A DNA stretch of 64,000 bases, taken from Lysinibacillus timonensis. GTDB lineage: Bacteria; Bacillota; Bacilli; Bacillales_A; Planococcaceae. Each line of letters starts with the position of its first letter. The stretch's first letter is position 1. The stretch spans positions 2,144,001 through 2,208,000 of the forward strand of contig NZ_LT985980.1 in the NCBI RefSeq assembly GCF_900291985.1, in the 5' to 3' direction. The position numbers and the translations under genes were made by a program. The notes under the pieces were generated by a model. That model searched no databases, had not been told where the DNA came from, and saw nothing but the letters and a program-made list of their open reading frames with translations. Below are positions 50,266 through 62,963 of the stretch, piece by piece.

Positions 50266-50301
50266 AAAAAAACCAACTCTAAGGCGTCCCCTAGAGTTGG
50301 T
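50266..50301 (-). terminator. tuf terminator (intron insertion site)
   Basis: ACCAACTCTA and TAGAGTTGGT form a 10-bp stem, followed on the minus strand by seven T residues and then the intron. It lies 25 bases after the tuf stop. Confidence 0.92.
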
Positions 50302-50325
50302 ATTAGTAAGCTTTATAATGCTAAA

Positions 50326-51513
50326 TTATTTTTGGATAGAAGCAACTACGCCAGCGCCTACAGTACGTCCACCCTCACGGATAGAGAATTTTGTACCTTC
50401 TTCAAGAGCGATTGGAGAAATTAATTCTACGTTCATTTCGATGTTGTCACCAGGCATTACCATTTCTACGCCTTCTGGTAAGTTAATAACACCAGTTACG
50501 TCAGTTGTACGGAAGTAAAACTGTGGGCGGTAGTTAGAGAAGAATGGAGTATGACGTCCACCTTCTTCTTTTGATAATACATAAACTTCTGCTTTAAAAG
50601 TTGTATGTGGAGTGATTGAACCTGGTTTAGCTAATACTTGACCACGTTGGATATCTTCACGAGCAACACCACGTAGTAATGCACCAATGTTGTCACCAGC
50701 TTCAGCATAGTCTAATAATTTACGGAACATTTCTACACCAGTTACAGTTGTAGATTTAGCTTCTTCAGCAAGACCGATAATTTCAACTACGTCACCAACT
50801 TTAACTTGACCGCGTTCTACACGACCAGTTGCAACAGTACCACGACCAGTGATAGAGAATACGTCCTCTACTGGCATCATGAATGGTTTGTCAGTTTGAC
50901 GTTCTGGAGTTGGGATATAGCTATCAACAGCATCCATTAATTCGATGATTTTTTCTTCCCATTCTGCTTCACCTTCAAGAGCTTTAAGAGCAGAACCTTT
51001 AATTACAGGAATGTCGTCTCCAGGGAAGTTGTACTCAGATAATAAGTCACGTACTTCCATTTCTACTAATTCTAATAATTCTTCGTCGTCTACCATATCA
51101 CATTTATTTAAGAATACTACTAAGTATGGTACACCTACTTGACGAGATAAAAGAATGTGCTCACGAGTTTGTGGCATTGGACCATCAGCAGCAGATACTA
51201 CTAAGATACCGCCGTCCATTTGAGCAGCACCAGTGATCATGTTTTTAACATAGTCAGCGTGTCCTGGGCAGTCAACGTGTGCATAGTGACGAGTTTCAGT
51301 TTCGTATTCTACGTGAGAAGTATTGATTGTGATTCCACGTTCTTTTTCTTCTGGAGCGTTATCGATATCAGCATAAGATTTAGCTGTACCACCCATTTTT
51401 TTAGAAAGAACTGTAGCGATAGCAGCAGTTAATGTAGTTTTACCATGGTCAACGTGTCCGATTGTACCAATATTAGCATGCGTTTTCGAACGGTCAAATT
51501 TTTCTTTAGCCAT
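50326..51513 (-). CDS. tuf: Elongation factor Tu
   Basis: A 395-residue GTPase: GHVDHGKT (G1), [11 protein letters not shown] (G2), DCPGHADY (G3), NKCDMVDD (G4) and SALKALEG (G5), then two beta-barrel domains. Delivers aminoacyl-tRNA to the ribosome. GGAGG precedes the ATG. In B. subtilis the next ribosomal gene is rpsJ after one small gene; here about 8 kb of accessory DNA intervenes. Confidence 0.99.
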   Translation of the reverse strand: MAKEKFDRSKTHANIGTIGHVDHGKTTLTAAIATVLSKKMGGTAKSYADIDNAPEEKERGITINTSHVEYETETRHYAHVDCPGHADYVKNMITGAAQMDGGILVVSAADGPMPQTREHILLSRQVGVPYLVVFLNKCDMVDDEELLELVEMEVRDLLSEYNFPGDDIPVIKGSALKALEGEAEWEEKIIELMDAVDSYIPTPERQTDKPFMMPVEDVFSITGRGTVATGRVERGQVKVGDVVEIIGLAEEAKSTTVTGVEMFRKLLDYAEAGDNIGALLRGVAREDIQRGQVLAKPGSITPHTTFKAEVYVLSKEEGGRHTPFFSNYRPQFYFRTTDVTGVINLPEGVEMVMPGDNIEMNVELISPIALEEGTKFSIREGGRTVGAGVVASIQK

Positions 51514-51562
51514 TAGAGAAAGCCTCCTATAATCTGTTTTTATTGTTTTTTTATATGTTACA

Positions 51563-51602
51563 ACTGATTGGTAAGAAAAAGTTTTCTAACCAAACAATCA
51601 TA
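51563..51602 (-). other. Hairpin in the fusA-tuf spacer
   Basis: TGATTGGTAAGAAA and TTTCTAACC-AAA-CAATCA pair into a 14-15 bp stem with one bulge, between fusA (stop 51651) and tuf (start 51513). It lacks a following T-run, so a processing site or mRNA stabiliser is more likely than a terminator. Confidence 0.45.
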
Positions 51603-51650
51603 GCTTACAAATTATTTATACTTCATGCAAGGTGAAATTTCAAATAATAA

Positions 51651-53726
51651 TTATTCACCTTTATTTTTTTTGATGATTTCTTCAGAAATTGATTTTGGAA
51701 CCTCTTCGTAGTGATCAAATACCATTGAGAATACACCACGACCTTGAGTTGCTGAACGTAAAGTAGTTGCATAACCAAACATTTCTGCAAGAGGTACCAT
51801 CGCACGAACAACTTGTGCGTTACCACGAGCTTCCATACCTTCTACGCGTCCACGGCGAGAAGTGATGTTACCCATAATATCACCAAGGTACTCTTCAGGA
51901 ATTACTACTTCTACTTTCATAATTGGCTCTAAAAGTACAGGGTTACATTTTGATGCAGCCGCTTTAAGCGCCATAGATGCAGCAATTTTGAAGGCCATTT
52001 CGTTCGAGTCAACATCATGGTAAGAACCATCATATAATTTTGCTTTAATGTCGATTAATGGGTAACCAGCGATTACACCGCGATCAAGTGAGTCGCGTAA
52101 ACCAGCTTCAACAGCCGGAATATATTCACGTGGGACTACACCACCAACGATTGCATTTTCAAACTCAAAACCTTTGCCTTCTTCGTTAGGTGAGAATTCG
52201 ATCCATACGTCACCATATTGACCACGACCACCAGATTGACGAGTGAATTTACCTTGCACTTGTGCAGAACCGCGGAATGTTTCACGGTAAGATACTTGAG
52301 GAGCACCTACGTTACATTCAACTTTAAATTCACGTTTCATTCGGTCAACTAAGATATCAAGGTGAAGTTCACCCATACCTGAGATAATTGTTTGGCCAGT
52401 TTCTTGATCAGTATGAGCACGGAATGTTGGATCTTCTTCTTGAAGTTTTTGTAAAGCTTGGCCCATTTTATCTTGGTCAGCTTTAGATTTTGGTTCTACA
52501 GATAAAGAGATAACTGGTTCTGGGAATTCCATAGACTCTAAAATAACAAGGTTTTTCTCGTCACATAGAGTGTCACCAGTTGTAGTATCTTTAAGCCCTA
52601 CAGCTGCAGCGATGTCTCCTGCGAATACTTTTGAAATTTCCTCACGAGAGTTTGCGTGCATTTGAAGGATACGACCTACACGTTCACGTTTACCTTTAGT
52701 TGAGTTTTGTACGTATGAACCTGATTCTAAAATACCAGAGTAAACACGGAAGAATGTTAGTTTACCAACATAAGGGTCAGTCATAACTTTGAATGCAAGT
52801 GCAGCGAATGGTTCTTCATCACTAGCATGTTTTTCAACTTCTTGACCTTCATCATTAACACCTTTAATCGCTTCTACGTCAGTTGGAGCTGGTAGATAGT
52901 CAATTACAGCATCTAGCATTAATTGAACACCTTTGTTTTTGAATGCAGTACCACAGATTACTGGGTAGAATTGTACTGATAGAGTTGCTTTACGGATACC
53001 CGCTTTTAGCTCTTCGACAGTGATTTCTTCACCAGCAAAGTATTTCTCCATTAGTTCTTCATCTAATTCTGCAACAGCTTCAACTAATTTTTCACGATAT
53101 TCTTCAGCTTGTGCTTTGTATTCTTCTGGAATTTCACGCTCTTGGATATCTGTACCAAGGTCATTACCATAGAAGATTGCTTTCATTTCAACTAAATCGA
53201 TAATTGCTTCGAATTCATCTTCAGCACCGATTGGTAATTGAATTGGGTGAGCATTTGCTTGTAAACGTTCGTGAAGTGTATTCACTGAGTATAAGAAATC
53301 TGCACCGATTTTATCCATTTTGTTAACGAATACGATACGTGGTACTCCGTAAGTTGTCGCTTGACGCCATACAGTCTCAGTTTGTGGCTCAACCCCTGAT
53401 TGAGCGTCAAGTACAGTTACTGCTCCGTCAAGTACACGTAGGGAACGTTCTACCTCTACTGTGAAGTCTACGTGTCCTGGTGTATCGATGATGTTAACAC
53501 GGTTACCTTTCCATTGAGCTGTTGTTGCAGCAGAAGTGATTGTAATACCACGTTCTTGTTCTTGCTCCATCCAGTCCATTTGAGAGGCACCTTCGTGAGT
53601 TTCACCGATTTTATGGATCTTACCAGTGTAATAAAGGATACGCTCAGTTGTTGTTGTTTTACCAGCATCAATGTGAGCCATAATTCCAATATTACGTGTA
53701 TTCTCTAATGAGAATTCGCGTTTCAT
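51651..53726 (-). CDS. fusA: Elongation factor G
   Basis: A 691-residue translocase GTPase: [10 protein letters not shown] (G1), [12 protein letters not shown] (G2), DTPGHVDF (G3), [10 protein letters not shown] (G4). Domain IV with [15 protein letters not shown] follows. AAGGAG lies upstream of the ATG. Residues around the fusidic acid pocket look ordinary, though I cannot test this properly by eye. Confidence 0.99.
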   Translation of the reverse strand: MKREFSLENTRNIGIMAHIDAGKTTTTERILYYTGKIHKIGETHEGASQMDWMEQEQERGITITSAATTAQWKGNRVNIIDTPGHVDFTVEVERSLRVLDGAVTVLDAQSGVEPQTETVWRQATTYGVPRIVFVNKMDKIGADFLYSVNTLHERLQANAHPIQLPIGAEDEFEAIIDLVEMKAIFYGNDLGTDIQEREIPEEYKAQAEEYREKLVEAVAELDEELMEKYFAGEEITVEELKAGIRKATLSVQFYPVICGTAFKNKGVQLMLDAVIDYLPAPTDVEAIKGVNDEGQEVEKHASDEEPFAALAFKVMTDPYVGKLTFFRVYSGILESGSYVQNSTKGKRERVGRILQMHANSREEISKVFAGDIAAAVGLKDTTTGDTLCDEKNLVILESMEFPEPVISLSVEPKSKADQDKMGQALQKLQEEDPTFRAHTDQETGQTIISGMGELHLDILVDRMKREFKVECNVGAPQVSYRETFRGSAQVQGKFTRQSGGRGQYGDVWIEFSPNEEGKGFEFENAIVGGVVPREYIPAVEAGLRDSLDRGVIAGYPLIDIKAKLYDGSYHDVDSNEMAFKIAASMALKAAASKCNPVLLEPIMKVEVVIPEEYLGDIMGNITSRRGRVEGMEARGNAQVVRAMVPLAEMFGYATTLRSATQGRGVFSMVFDHYEEVPKSISEEIIKKNKGE

Positions 53727-53802
53727 AGGGAATTTTCTCCTTCCAAAATAGGTTTTTAGACTATATTACGAAATAGCCTTTGTTCTATTATCGTCTAAAA
53801 CT

Positions 53803-53911
53803 CTGACCCACGTTAGTATGAGTCAGGAATTTTAAACAATAATCAAAGACTTCAACAAATTTCAATATCTGAAAAATGTTATAACTAGTACTAACAGATT
53901 GCTGTTAGTAC
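53803..53911 (-). other. Two hairpins in the rpsG-fusA spacer
   Basis: GTACTAACAG (53888-53897) and CTGTTAGTAC (53902-53911) form a perfect 10-bp stem with a 4-base loop, just after the rpsG stop. CTGACCCA (53803-53810) and TGAGTCAG (53819-53826) form a second 8-bp stem nearer to fusA. Neither is followed by a T-run. They may be attenuators or processing sites. Confidence 0.5.
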
Positions 53912-53921
53912 ATAGTCTAAA

Positions 53922-54392
53922 TTACCAGCGGTAGTGTGCAAATGCTTTGTTTGCTTCTGCCATTTTGTGCATATCTTCACGTTTCTTAACTGAAGCACCT
54001 GTATTGTTTGATGCATCAAGGATTTCGTTAGCTAAACGCTCTTCCATTGTTTTTTCACCACGAAGACGAGAGTAGTTAACTAAATAACGAAGTCCTAAAG
54101 TAATACGACGTTCTGGACGTACTTCAACCGGAACTTGGTAGTTAGAACCACCAACACGACGAGCGCGTACTTCAAGAACTGGCATAACGTTATTTAATGC
54201 AGCTTCAAATACTTCTAAAGGTTCTTGACCAGAACGTTCTTTCACTAATTCGAACGCACCGTATAGAATCTTTTGAGAAGTACCTCTTTTACCATCAATC
54301 ATCATTTTATTGATTAAACGAGTTACTAGTTTTGAATTGTAAATTGGATCTGGTAACACGTCACGTTTGGAAACAGGACCTTTACGAGGCAT
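53922..54392 (-). CDS. rpsG: Ribosomal protein S7
   Basis: A 156-residue S7: [38 protein letters not shown] and [20 protein letters not shown]. Start at 54392 with AAAGGAGG upstream. Primary binder of the 16S 3' domain. Confidence 0.98.
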   Translation of the reverse strand: MPRKGPVSKRDVLPDPIYNSKLVTRLINKMMIDGKRGTSQKILYGAFELVKERSGQEPLEVFEAALNNVMPVLEVRARRVGGSNYQVPVEVRPERRITLGLRYLVNYSRLRGEKTMEERLANEILDASNNTGASVKKREDMHKMAEANKAFAHYRW

Positions 54393-54433
54393 GTGTTTTC
54401 CTCCTTTCAATTGATATATCTATATAGTGATTA

Positions 54434-54853
54434 TTATTTTTTCTCTTTTGGACGTTTTGTACCATATAGAGAACGTGATTGCATACGGCCGTTTACACCA
54501 GCTGTATCAAGAGCACCACGAATAATATGATAACGTACCCCTGGTAAGTCTTTTACACGTCCACCGCGGATTAATACTACGCTGTGTTCTTGTAAGTTGT
54601 GACCTTCACCAGGAATGTAAGCTGTAACTTCGATTTGGTTTGTTAAACGTACACGAGCATATTTACGTAATGCTGAGTTTGGTTTTTTAGGTGTCATTGT
54701 ACCAACACGAGTACAAACTCCACGTTTTTGAGGTGAGTTAACATTTGTTAAAGATTTTTTGAAACTGTTATATCCTCTGTTTAACGCAGGTGAATCTGAT
54801 TTCGTGATTTTGGATTTACGAGGCTTACGTACCAATTGGTTAATTGTAGGCAT
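54434..54853 (-). CDS. rpsL: Ribosomal protein S12
   Basis: A 139-residue S12: [34 protein letters not shown] and [13 protein letters not shown]. Both lysines linked to streptomycin resistance (in PKKPNS and RVKDLPG) are the sensitive form. Confidence 0.98.
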   Translation of the reverse strand: MPTINQLVRKPRKSKITKSDSPALNRGYNSFKKSLTNVNSPQKRGVCTRVGTMTPKKPNSALRKYARVRLTNQIEVTAYIPGEGHNLQEHSVVLIRGGRVKDLPGVRYHIIRGALDTAGVNGRMQSRSLYGTKRPKEKK

Positions 54854-54947
54854 CGGTTTTTCCTCCCTTCATTTATTCATGTAATACCACATAGCCAGGT
54901 GGTTCATTTTTAGGCAAAAAACAAAGTCTTTGTGTCACACACAAAAA

Positions 54948-55199
54948 CTACTTGCTAGCAATTCCAACAACCGCAGCACCTACTTGAATGCCGCAAGCTT
55001 TTCCAAGTTCTTTTTTTGACTCAACAAGATTCACTGGTATACCGACTTCTTCTGCAAGAAGGATTACTGGATCGGTAACTCGAGTTTCTGCATCAAGTGC
55101 AACGACAATCTCTAATACTTGGTTTGCATTTATTGCTTTAATTGCTTGCTTTGTCCCTATGATTGTTTTACTAGCCTGTTTTACTTTTTCATAAGACAT
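54948..55199 (-). CDS. rplGB: L7Ae-family K-turn-binding protein (YbxF)
   Basis: An 83-residue protein: SYEKVKQASKTIIGTKQAIK and KKELGKACGIQVGAAVVGI, as in B. subtilis YbxF, which binds kink-turn RNA and is found on the ribosome. I use the ATG at 55199 (GGAGG 8 bases upstream) rather than one two codons earlier. First gene after a promoter that probably drives rpsL-rpsG. Confidence 0.95.
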   Translation of the reverse strand: MSYEKVKQASKTIIGTKQAIKAINANQVLEIVVALDAETRVTDPVILLAEEVGIPVNLVESKKELGKACGIQVGAAVVGIASK

Positions 55200-55244
55200 T
55201 TTCATATCCTCCGAAGTACAGACAGTTAACTATCAACCTTAAGT

Positions 55245-55273
55245 ATATTATCATTATAGAAACAAACTGTCAA
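55245..55273 (-). promoter_or_regulatory. Promoter of the rplGB-rpsL-rpsG unit
   Basis: TTGACA (55268-55273), 17 bp, TAATAT (55245-55250) on the minus strand, about 46 bases before the rplGB ATG. Confidence 0.8.
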
Positions 55274-55288
55274 ATATTTTTTTATGAA

Positions 55289-55315
55289 TTCCAAGGAGAA
55301 TAGATCTCCTTGGAA
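55289..55315 (-). other. Hairpin after rpoC without a T-run
   Basis: TTCCAAGGAGA and TCTCCTTGGAA form an 11-bp perfect stem with a 5-base loop, 9 bases beyond the rpoC stop. The following sequence is TTCATAAAAAAA, so it is a poor intrinsic terminator; it may protect the 3' end or pause polymerase. Confidence 0.6.
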
Positions 55316-55324
55316 CCTATAATC

Positions 55325-58300
55325 CTATTCAGCTGAACTAAATTCTTCTTGAGCTTCAGTAGGGTTTTCTTTAATTTGAATTTGACGGTAACGTTGCATA
55401 CCTGTACCAGCAGGAACTAGTTTACCGATAATGACGTTTTCTTTCAGACCAAGTAATTCATCACGCTTACCTTTGATTGCAGCATCTGTTAATACACGTG
55501 TAGTTTCTTGGAATGATGCAGCAGATAAGAATGATTCAGTTTCAAGTGATGCTTTTGTAATACCTAGAATCACAGGACGACAAGTAGCAGGAACTTTACC
55601 GCTTGTAATCGCATCTCTATTTGCTTCAGTGAATTGGTGAATATCTAGTAATGAGCCTGGTAATAATTCAGTGTCACCCGCTTCAATAACACGAACTTTA
55701 CGAAGCATTTGTCTTACCATTACTTCAATATGTTTATCTCCAATTTCTACCCCTTGCATACGGTATACTTTTTGCACTTCTTTAAGCAGATATTCTTGAA
55801 CTGTTGCAACATCTTTTACTTTTAAGAGTTGTTTCGGATCAATAGAACCTTCAGTTAAAATTTGTCCCGGTCTTATTGAGTCTCCAACTTGAACTTTTAG
55901 TCGAGCGTTATAAGGCGATTGATATTTACGTGTTTCAATTTCACCTTGGATTGTAATTTCTTTTAAACCTTCGCGAATTTCGTCAACTTCGATAACTGTA
56001 CCTTTAATTTCTGAAATAACCGCTTGCCCTTTTGGATTACGAGCCTCGAATATTTCTTGGATACGTGGAAGACCTTGTGTAATATCGTTACCCGCAACCC
56101 CACCTGTGTGGAACGTACGCATTGTTAACTGTGTACCAGGCTCACCGATTGATTGAGCTGCAATAATACCTACTGCTTCCCCAACTTCAACCTCTTCACC
56201 TGTTGCAAGGTTAATACCATAACATTTCTTACATACACCATGTTTTGTGTTACATGTAAATGCAGATCGAATTGTTACTTCTTCAATACCAGCTTCGATG
56301 ATTTCACGAGTTTTATCTTGCGTAATTAATTGATCACGCTCTAAAATAACTTCACCTGTTACAGGATGACGAACTGTTTTCTTAGCGTGACGGCCCTCAA
56401 TACGTTCATCAAGACCTTCGATGATTTCAGTACCCTCTTTTAAAGCACCGATTGTGAGTCCTCGATCAGTACCACAGTCATCTTCACGAACAATAACATC
56501 TTGCGCAACGTCAACTAGACGACGAGTTAAGTAACCTGAGTCAGCAGTTTTTAATGCTGTATCGGCTAAACCTTTACGAGCACCGTGCGTTGAGATGAAG
56601 TATTCTAATACCGTTAAACCTTCACGGAATGAAGATTTAATTGGAAGTTCGATAATACGACCAGCCGGGTTGGCCATTAATCCACGCATACCTGCAAGTT
56701 GAGTAAAGTTCGATGCATTACCACGGGCACCAGAGTCACTCATCATGAAGATAGGATTTGTTTTCGATAAAGAGTCCATCAGTTTTGATTGAATTTCATC
56801 TTTAGCTGCAGACCAACTAGAGATTACACGATCATAACGTTCTTCTTCCGTGATAAGACCACGACGGAATTGAACCGTTACTTTATCAACTTTTTTCTGT
56901 GCCTCTTCTAAGATCTCAACTTTTTCAGGTAAAACTACGATATCAGATACACCAACAGTGATACCCGCCTTAGTTGAATATTTAAATCCTAAATCTTTCA
57001 TACGGTCAAGCATCTTAGATGTTTCTGTAATGTGGAAACGTTTAAATATCTCAGCTATGATGCTACCTAAGAATTTTTTACGGAAAGGATTGATAATTGG
57101 AGCTTCGGCAAAGTATTTTTGCAATACGACTTTACGTTGTACTTCTACCTTCTCTTGTTCAGATAGAGCGCTATAACCCTCGCTAGCTTCAACTTCTTTT
57201 AATAATTCCTCCGTAATTCTTAGATGACCGAAATATTTATCTGGTGTTTTTTGCTCTAAGTTAATTGCTGTTGGTTCGTTAATGTAAGGGAAAGATTCAG
57301 GAAGAATCTCGTTAAAGATTACCTTACCAACAGTAGTAAATAAGTACATTTGATTTTGTTCTTCTGTAAATGTTGGGTTCTTTAATGATCCTGCTTTAAT
57401 AGCAATACGAGTGTGTAAATGTACATGACCAGTTTGGTAAGCAATTAACACTTCGTTAGGACCATAGAAAATAGAACCTTCGCCACGAGCACCTTTACGT
57501 TCAAGAGTTAAGTAGTAGTTACCTAATACCATGTCTTGAGATGGTGTTACTACCGGTTTACCATCTTTAGGATTCAAGATGTTTTGAGCAGCTAACATTA
57601 AAAGTCTTGCTTCTGCTTGCGCTTCAGCTGAAAGTGGAACGTGAACCGCCATTTGGTCACCGTCGAAGTCAGCATTATAAGCTGTACATACAAGTGGATG
57701 TAGACGAATTGCACGACCTTCAACTAATGTTGGTTCGAATGCTTGAATACCTAATCTGTGTAATGTCGGTGCACGGTTTAGTAATACTGGATGTTCACGA
57801 ATAACATCTTCTAATACATCCCAAACCTCGTTGTGCATACGTTCAATTTTACGTTTAGCACTTTTAATGTTGTGAGCTAAGCCTCTCTCAACAAGCTCTT
57901 TCATTACGAAAGGTTTAAATAATTCGATGGCCATCTCTTTTGGAAGACCACATTGGTACATTTTCAAATTAGGACCTACTACGATTACAGAACGACCAGA
58001 ATAGTCTACACGTTTACCTAATAGGTTTTGACGGAAACGACCTTGTTTCCCTTTTAGCATATGAGATAATGATTTTAATGGACGGTTACCAGGTCCAGTT
58101 ACAGGGCGTCCGCGGCGTCCATTATCAATCAGAGCGTCAACTGCTTCTTGTAACATACGTTTTTCGTTTTGAACGATGATGCTAGGTGCGCCAAGGTCAA
58201 GTAGACGTTTTAAACGGTTGTTACGGTTAATTACACGACGATATAAGTCATTTAAGTCTGAAGTAGCAAAACGACCACCATCTAATTGCACCATTGGGCG

Positions 58301-59014
58301 AAGCTCTGGAGGAATAACTGGTAGCACGTCTAAAATCATCCACTCTGGTTTATTACCAGAATTACGGAAAGATTCGATTACTTCAAGGCGTTTTATTGCT
58401 CTAGTACGACGTTGTCCTTGAGCAGTTTTAAGTTCTTCTTTTAATAAATTCGTTTCTTCTTCAAGGTCTATTTGTGAAAGAAGTTTTTTAATTGCCTCAG
58501 CACCCATTGATGCTTCGAAACTATTACCGAATTTTTCACGATATGCACGATACTCTTTTTCGGAAAGAAGTTGTTTCTTCTCCAAACTTGTACCTGTAGG
58601 GTCAATTACCACATAAGATGCAAAGTAAATTACTTCTTCTAAAGCACGAGGTGACATATCGAGGATAAGTCCCATACGGCTCGGAATACCTTTGAAGTAC
58701 CAAATATGTGAAACTGGGGCTGCTAATTCGATGTGGCCCATACGTTCACGACGGACTTTTGCTCTTGTAACCTCTACACCACAACGATCACAAACTACAC
58801 CTTTGTAACGTACACGTTTGTACTTACCACAGTGACACTCCCAGTCCTTTGTTGGACCAAATATTCTTTCACAGAACAAACCATCTTTTTCTGGTTTTAA
58901 TGTACGATAGTTAATCGTTTCAGGTTTTTTAACTTCCCCATATGACCAAGAACGGATTTTATCTGGTGAAGCCAAACCAATTTTCATATATTCAAATTCA
59001 TTAACGTCTATCAA
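55325..59014 (-). CDS. rpoC: RNA polymerase beta' subunit
   Basis: A 1229-residue subunit: N-terminal zinc ribbon [20 protein letters not shown], catalytic NADFDGDQM, bridge helix and trigger loop region [20 protein letters not shown], second zinc site [13 protein letters not shown]. The start is a TTG at 59014 with GGGAGGTAGG upstream. Follows rpoB after about 140 bases. Confidence 0.99.
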   Translation of the reverse strand: MIDVNEFEYMKIGLASPDKIRSWSYGEVKKPETINYRTLKPEKDGLFCERIFGPTKDWECHCGKYKRVRYKGVVCDRCGVEVTRAKVRRERMGHIELAAPVSHIWYFKGIPSRMGLILDMSPRALEEVIYFASYVVIDPTGTSLEKKQLLSEKEYRAYREKFGNSFEASMGAEAIKKLLSQIDLEEETNLLKEELKTAQGQRRTRAIKRLEVIESFRNSGNKPEWMILDVLPVIPPELRPMVQLDGGRFATSDLNDLYRRVINRNNRLKRLLDLGAPSIIVQNEKRMLQEAVDALIDNGRRGRPVTGPGNRPLKSLSHMLKGKQGRFRQNLLGKRVDYSGRSVIVVGPNLKMYQCGLPKEMAIELFKPFVMKELVERGLAHNIKSAKRKIERMHNEVWDVLEDVIREHPVLLNRAPTLHRLGIQAFEPTLVEGRAIRLHPLVCTAYNADFDGDQMAVHVPLSAEAQAEARLLMLAAQNILNPKDGKPVVTPSQDMVLGNYYLTLERKGARGEGSIFYGPNEVLIAYQTGHVHLHTRIAIKAGSLKNPTFTEEQNQMYLFTTVGKVIFNEILPESFPYINEPTAINLEQKTPDKYFGHLRITEELLKEVEASEGYSALSEQEKVEVQRKVVLQKYFAEAPIINPFRKKFLGSIIAEIFKRFHITETSKMLDRMKDLGFKYSTKAGITVGVSDIVVLPEKVEILEEAQKKVDKVTVQFRRGLITEEERYDRVISSWSAAKDEIQSKLMDSLSKTNPIFMMSDSGARGNASNFTQLAGMRGLMANPAGRIIELPIKSSFREGLTVLEYFISTHGARKGLADTALKTADSGYLTRRLVDVAQDVIVREDDCGTDRGLTIGALKEGTEIIEGLDERIEGRHAKKTVRHPVTGEVILERDQLITQDKTREIIEAGIEEVTIRSAFTCNTKHGVCKKCYGINLATGEEVEVGEAVGIIAAQSIGEPGTQLTMRTFHTGGVAGNDITQGLPRIQEIFEARNPKGQAVISEIKGTVIEVDEIREGLKEITIQGEIETRKYQSPYNARLKVQVGDSIRPGQILTEGSIDPKQLLKVKDVATVQEYLLKEVQKVYRMQGVEIGDKHIEVMVRQMLRKVRVIEAGDTELLPGSLLDIHQFTEANRDAITSGKVPATCRPVILGITKASLETESFLSAASFQETTRVLTDAAIKGKRDELLGLKENVIIGKLVPAGTGMQRYRQIQIKENPTEAQEEFSSAE

Positions 59015-59153
59015 GGAGCCTACCTCCCTTTAGTATAAGTCCTTTACCGACTCTTCCGAAGCTCGACATCAATTTAGTTTTCTTTTGATTAATTTGCTAA
59101 CCATTTATCGCATATCGCATCGGGCGTTGAAACTAGCCCGATGCAACAAATAA

Positions 59154-62100
59154 TTATTCAAATGATTCTACTGTATCTTCTTCTTTTCCGTTAGCAGGCA
59201 AAATGTTTAATGCATCCGCAGGTTGAAGTTCATCTTCATCATCAAGATCACGAAGTTCAACTTCTTCGTCGTTTACTGTTAACATTTTTACATCTAAACC
59301 TAAAGACTGAAGTTCTTTAATTAATACTTTGAATGATTCAGGAACACCTGGTTCAGGAACACTTTCTCCTTTAACAATCGCCTCGTATGTTTTCACACGT
59401 CCAACTACGTCATCTGATTTAATTGTTAGAATTTCTTGAAGTGTATAAGCTGCACCATATGCTTCTAGTGCCCAAACCTCCATCTCACCGAAACGTTGAC
59501 CACCAAATTGTGCTTTACCACCAAGTGGTTGTTGTGTAACAAGTGAGTACGGTCCAGTTGAACGTGCGTGTAACTTATCGTCAACCATGTGTGCAAGTTT
59601 GATCATATACATGATACCTACAGATACACGATTATCGAATGGTTCACCAGAACGTCCATCATAAAGGATTGTTTTACCATCACGATTCATACCAGCTTCT
59701 TCCATCGTTTCCCAAACGTCTTCTTCGTTTGCTCCATCGAATACTGGTGTAGCCATATGAACACCTAAGTAACGAGCTGCCATACCTAAATGAAGCTCTA
59801 AAACTTGTCCGATGTTCATACGAGATGGTACCCCAAGTGGATTTAACATGATATCAACTGGTGTTCCGTCTGGCATAAACGGCATGTCTTCTTCAGGTAA
59901 GATTCTTGAAATTACCCCTTTGTTACCGTGACGTCCGGCCATTTTATCCCCAACGCGAATTTTACGTTTTTGAACAATATAAACACGAACTAATTGGTTA
60001 ACTCCAGGTGGTAACTCATCACCATCTTCACGATTAAACACTTTAACATCTAGAACGATACCACCGGCACCATGAGGTACACGCAGTGAAGTATCACGTA
60101 CTTCACGCGCTTTTTCTCCAAAAATAGCGTGTAATAGACGTTCTTCAGCCGTTAGTTCTGTAACCCCTTTAGGCGTTACTTTACCTACTAGAATATCGCC
60201 ATCACGAACTTCGGCACCGATACGGATAATTCCTCGATCATCAAGATTACGAAGCGCATCTTCACCAACATTCGGGATATCACGAGTAATTTCTTCGGGC
60301 CCTAATTTTGTATCGCGAGATTCAGATTCATATTCTTCAATATGAACAGAAGTGTACACATCATCACGTACTAGTCGTTCATTCATGATAACAGCATCTT
60401 CATAGTTGAAACCTTCCCAAGTCATGAATGCAACAAGTACGTTACGTCCTAAAGCAAGTTCACCTAGTTCCATTGATGGACCGTCAGCTAAAATATCACG
60501 AGGTTTAACGCGATCTCCTACTTTTACGATTGGGCGTTGGTTAATTGAAGTACCGTGGTTAGAACGAGTGAATTTTTGAAGTTTATACTTTGTTAATTCA
60601 CCTTTCACTTCTTTACCGTCAATTTCTTCAATACGACGAACATGAATTGAACGTGCTTCAACATGTTCAACAATACCATGATGTTTACAAACTACTGCTG
60701 CACCTGAATCACGAGCATCTACGTGTTCCATACCCGTACCAACAAATGGTGCTTCAGGATTTAACAACGGAACAGCTTGACGTTGCATGTTAGCACCCAT
60801 TAACGCACGGTTTGAGTCATCGTTTTCTAAGAATGGAATACATGCTGTTGCTGCCGATACTACTTGTTTTGGAGATACGTCCATGTAATCAACACGTTCT
60901 CTTTTGAATACCGTGTTATCACCGCGGAAACGACCTAATACTTCTTCATTAGCAAAAGAACCATCTGGGTTTAATGGTGAGTTTGCTTGAGCAACGATAT
61001 AATTGTCTTCTTCATCAGCAGTTAAATAATCAATTTGTTCAGATACTCTGCCAGTTTCAGGATCCACCTTACGGTATGGCGTCTCAATAAAACCGAATTT
61101 ATTCACTTTTGCATAAGATGAAAGAGAGTTAATTAAACCGATGTTTGGACCCTCTGGAGTTTCAATCGGACACATACGACCATAGTGAGAATAGTGAACG
61201 TCACGAACTTCCATACCAGCACGTTCACGCGTTAAACCACCAGGTCCTAATGCAGAAAGACGACGCTTATGCGTTAACTCCGCTAAAGGATTCGTTTGGT
61301 CCATGAATTGCGATAATTGAGAGCTACCAAAGAACTCTTTAATTGAAGCAATGACAGGACGGATATTAATTAATTGTTGAGGTACGATTGAAGCTGTGTC
61401 GTTAATTGACATACGCTCACGTACTACACGTTCCATACGAGATAACCCAATACGGAATTGGTTTTGTAATAGCTCTCCAACTGAACGTAAACGACGGTTA
61501 CCTAAATGGTCGATATCATCAGTGTTCCCTACGCCATGTAACAAGTTAAAGAAGTAAGACATTGAAGAGATAATGTCGGCTGGAGTTAGATTTTTTACTT
61601 CTTCGTCTATATAGGCGTTTGAAATAACATTAACTTCTTTTTGTGCTTCATCATTCGGTGCAAAAATCTTAATGGACTGAACTGTCACATCTTCTTCCAA
61701 CACGCCACCAACTTGAGATAGTGTACGGAAGCCGATACCATTTTCTAGATAAGGGATTAACCGATCTAAGTTACGACGGTCAAGAATCGTTCCCTTTTCG
61801 ACTAAAATTTCTCCAGTTTCAGGATCTACTAAAGTTTCTGCAACCGTTTGGTTAAATAAACGATTTTTTATGTGAAGCTTTTTATTCATTTTATAACGTC
61901 CAACATTAGCTAAATCATAACGTTTAGCATCGAAGAATCGAGAATATAGTAAACTTTTTGCGCTTTCTACAGTTGGCGGTTCTCCAGGACGTAGACGTTC
62001 ATAAATTTCTAACAGTGCCTTTTCAGTACTGTCTGTATTATCCTTCTCTAGGGTGTTACGTAAATACTCGTTATCACCTAAGATATCGATAATTTCCTGA

Positions 62101-62711
62101 TCAGAACCAAAACCTAATGCACGTAATAATACTGTTGCAGGTAATTTACGCGTACGGTCAATACGCACATAAACTACATCTTTTGCATCTGTTTCATATT
62201 CTAGCCATGCACCACGGTTTGGAATTACTGTTGCACCAAAGCCCTTTTTACCGTTTTTATCTGTTTTATCGTGGAAGTAAACGCTTGGTGAACGTACTAA
62301 TTGCGAAACGATAACGCGTTCTGCACCGTTAATAACGAAGGTACCAACTTCCGTCATTAATGGGAAATCACCCATAAAGACGTCTTGCTCTTTTACTTCA
62401 TCTGTTTCTTTGTTGTGAAGACGTACTTTTACACGCAAAGGTGCGGCATAAGTCACGTCACGTTCTTTACATTCATCCACATCATACTTAGGTTCACCTA
62501 ATGTATAATCGATGAATTCAAGTGAAAGATTACCTGTAAAATCTTCGATTGGAGAAATGTCACGGAACATTTCACGCAATCCTTCTTCAAGGAACCACTC
62601 ATAAGATGCTGTTTGAATTTCGATTAAATTCGGAAGCTCCAGCACCTCTTTAATACGCGCAAAGCTTCTACGCTGGCGGTGTTGTCCGTACTGAACTAGT
62701 TGACCTGTCAA
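59154..62711 (-). CDS. rpoB: RNA polymerase beta subunit
   Basis: An 1185-residue subunit. The rifampicin region [20 protein letters not shown] and [11 protein letters not shown] is the sensitive type. [34 protein letters not shown] and the C-terminal [19 protein letters not shown] are diagnostic. I chose the TTG at 62711, giving [10 protein letters not shown] and GAGGGG 8 bases upstream; a GTG three codons earlier overlaps that site. The acidic C-terminal tail is typical of Firmicutes. Confidence 0.98.
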   Translation of the reverse strand: MTGQLVQYGQHRQRRSFARIKEVLELPNLIEIQTASYEWFLEEGLREMFRDISPIEDFTGNLSLEFIDYTLGEPKYDVDECKERDVTYAAPLRVKVRLHNKETDEVKEQDVFMGDFPLMTEVGTFVINGAERVIVSQLVRSPSVYFHDKTDKNGKKGFGATVIPNRGAWLEYETDAKDVVYVRIDRTRKLPATVLLRALGFGSDQEIIDILGDNEYLRNTLEKDNTDSTEKALLEIYERLRPGEPPTVESAKSLLYSRFFDAKRYDLANVGRYKMNKKLHIKNRLFNQTVAETLVDPETGEILVEKGTILDRRNLDRLIPYLENGIGFRTLSQVGGVLEEDVTVQSIKIFAPNDEAQKEVNVISNAYIDEEVKNLTPADIISSMSYFFNLLHGVGNTDDIDHLGNRRLRSVGELLQNQFRIGLSRMERVVRERMSINDTASIVPQQLINIRPVIASIKEFFGSSQLSQFMDQTNPLAELTHKRRLSALGPGGLTRERAGMEVRDVHYSHYGRMCPIETPEGPNIGLINSLSSYAKVNKFGFIETPYRKVDPETGRVSEQIDYLTADEEDNYIVAQANSPLNPDGSFANEEVLGRFRGDNTVFKRERVDYMDVSPKQVVSAATACIPFLENDDSNRALMGANMQRQAVPLLNPEAPFVGTGMEHVDARDSGAAVVCKHHGIVEHVEARSIHVRRIEEIDGKEVKGELTKYKLQKFTRSNHGTSINQRPIVKVGDRVKPRDILADGPSMELGELALGRNVLVAFMTWEGFNYEDAVIMNERLVRDDVYTSVHIEEYESESRDTKLGPEEITRDIPNVGEDALRNLDDRGIIRIGAEVRDGDILVGKVTPKGVTELTAEERLLHAIFGEKAREVRDTSLRVPHGAGGIVLDVKVFNREDGDELPPGVNQLVRVYIVQKRKIRVGDKMAGRHGNKGVISRILPEEDMPFMPDGTPVDIMLNPLGVPSRMNIGQVLELHLGMAARYLGVHMATPVFDGANEEDVWETMEEAGMNRDGKTILYDGRSGEPFDNRVSVGIMYMIKLAHMVDDKLHARSTGPYSLVTQQPLGGKAQFGGQRFGEMEVWALEAYGAAYTLQEILTIKSDDVVGRVKTYEAIVKGESVPEPGVPESFKVLIKELQSLGLDVKMLTVNDEEVELRDLDDEDELQPADALNILPANGKEEDTVESFE

Positions 62712-62915
62712 CTTATTCACCCCTCATTAAAGCGATAATAGGTCTTTGCAAAATCGCACATTTAGTGTATGATTTCCAAAGACGAAAAGAAAACGAGTCT
62801 TTTCTTAAGTCTCATTTTCGGTTAAACTAAACTTATTCATGGTAAGTATACCCACTGAATTCAAAGTGCATACAAAAGGGCAAACTCCCACAAAATAATA
62901 ATTTTGCATTTTATT

Positions 62916-62944
62916 ATGTTATCATAGGCGATTTGTCAAGTCAA
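62916..62944 (-). promoter_or_regulatory. rpoBC promoter
   Basis: TTGACT (62939-62944), 17 bp, TAACAT (62916-62921) on the minus strand; a second TTGACA overlaps the spacer. The 200-nt leader to rpoB includes a weak AAAAGACTCG..CGTCTTT hairpin. Confidence 0.7.
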
Positions 62945-62963
62945 TATTTTATACAAATCCACC

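Noticed and set aside
50224-50518. Plus-strand frames opposite the start of the intron and the end of tuf
   Set aside because: They are antisense to tuf and intron domain I and have no ribosome site.
57607-57804. Antisense frames within rpoC, rpoB and ribosomal protein genes
   Set aside because: Codon-bias shadows of highly expressed genes; none has a start signal or family resemblance.
59154-62711. Possible rifampicin-resistance change in rpoB or streptomycin change in rpsL
   Set aside because: The visible key segments match the drug-sensitive type, so no resistance claim is made.
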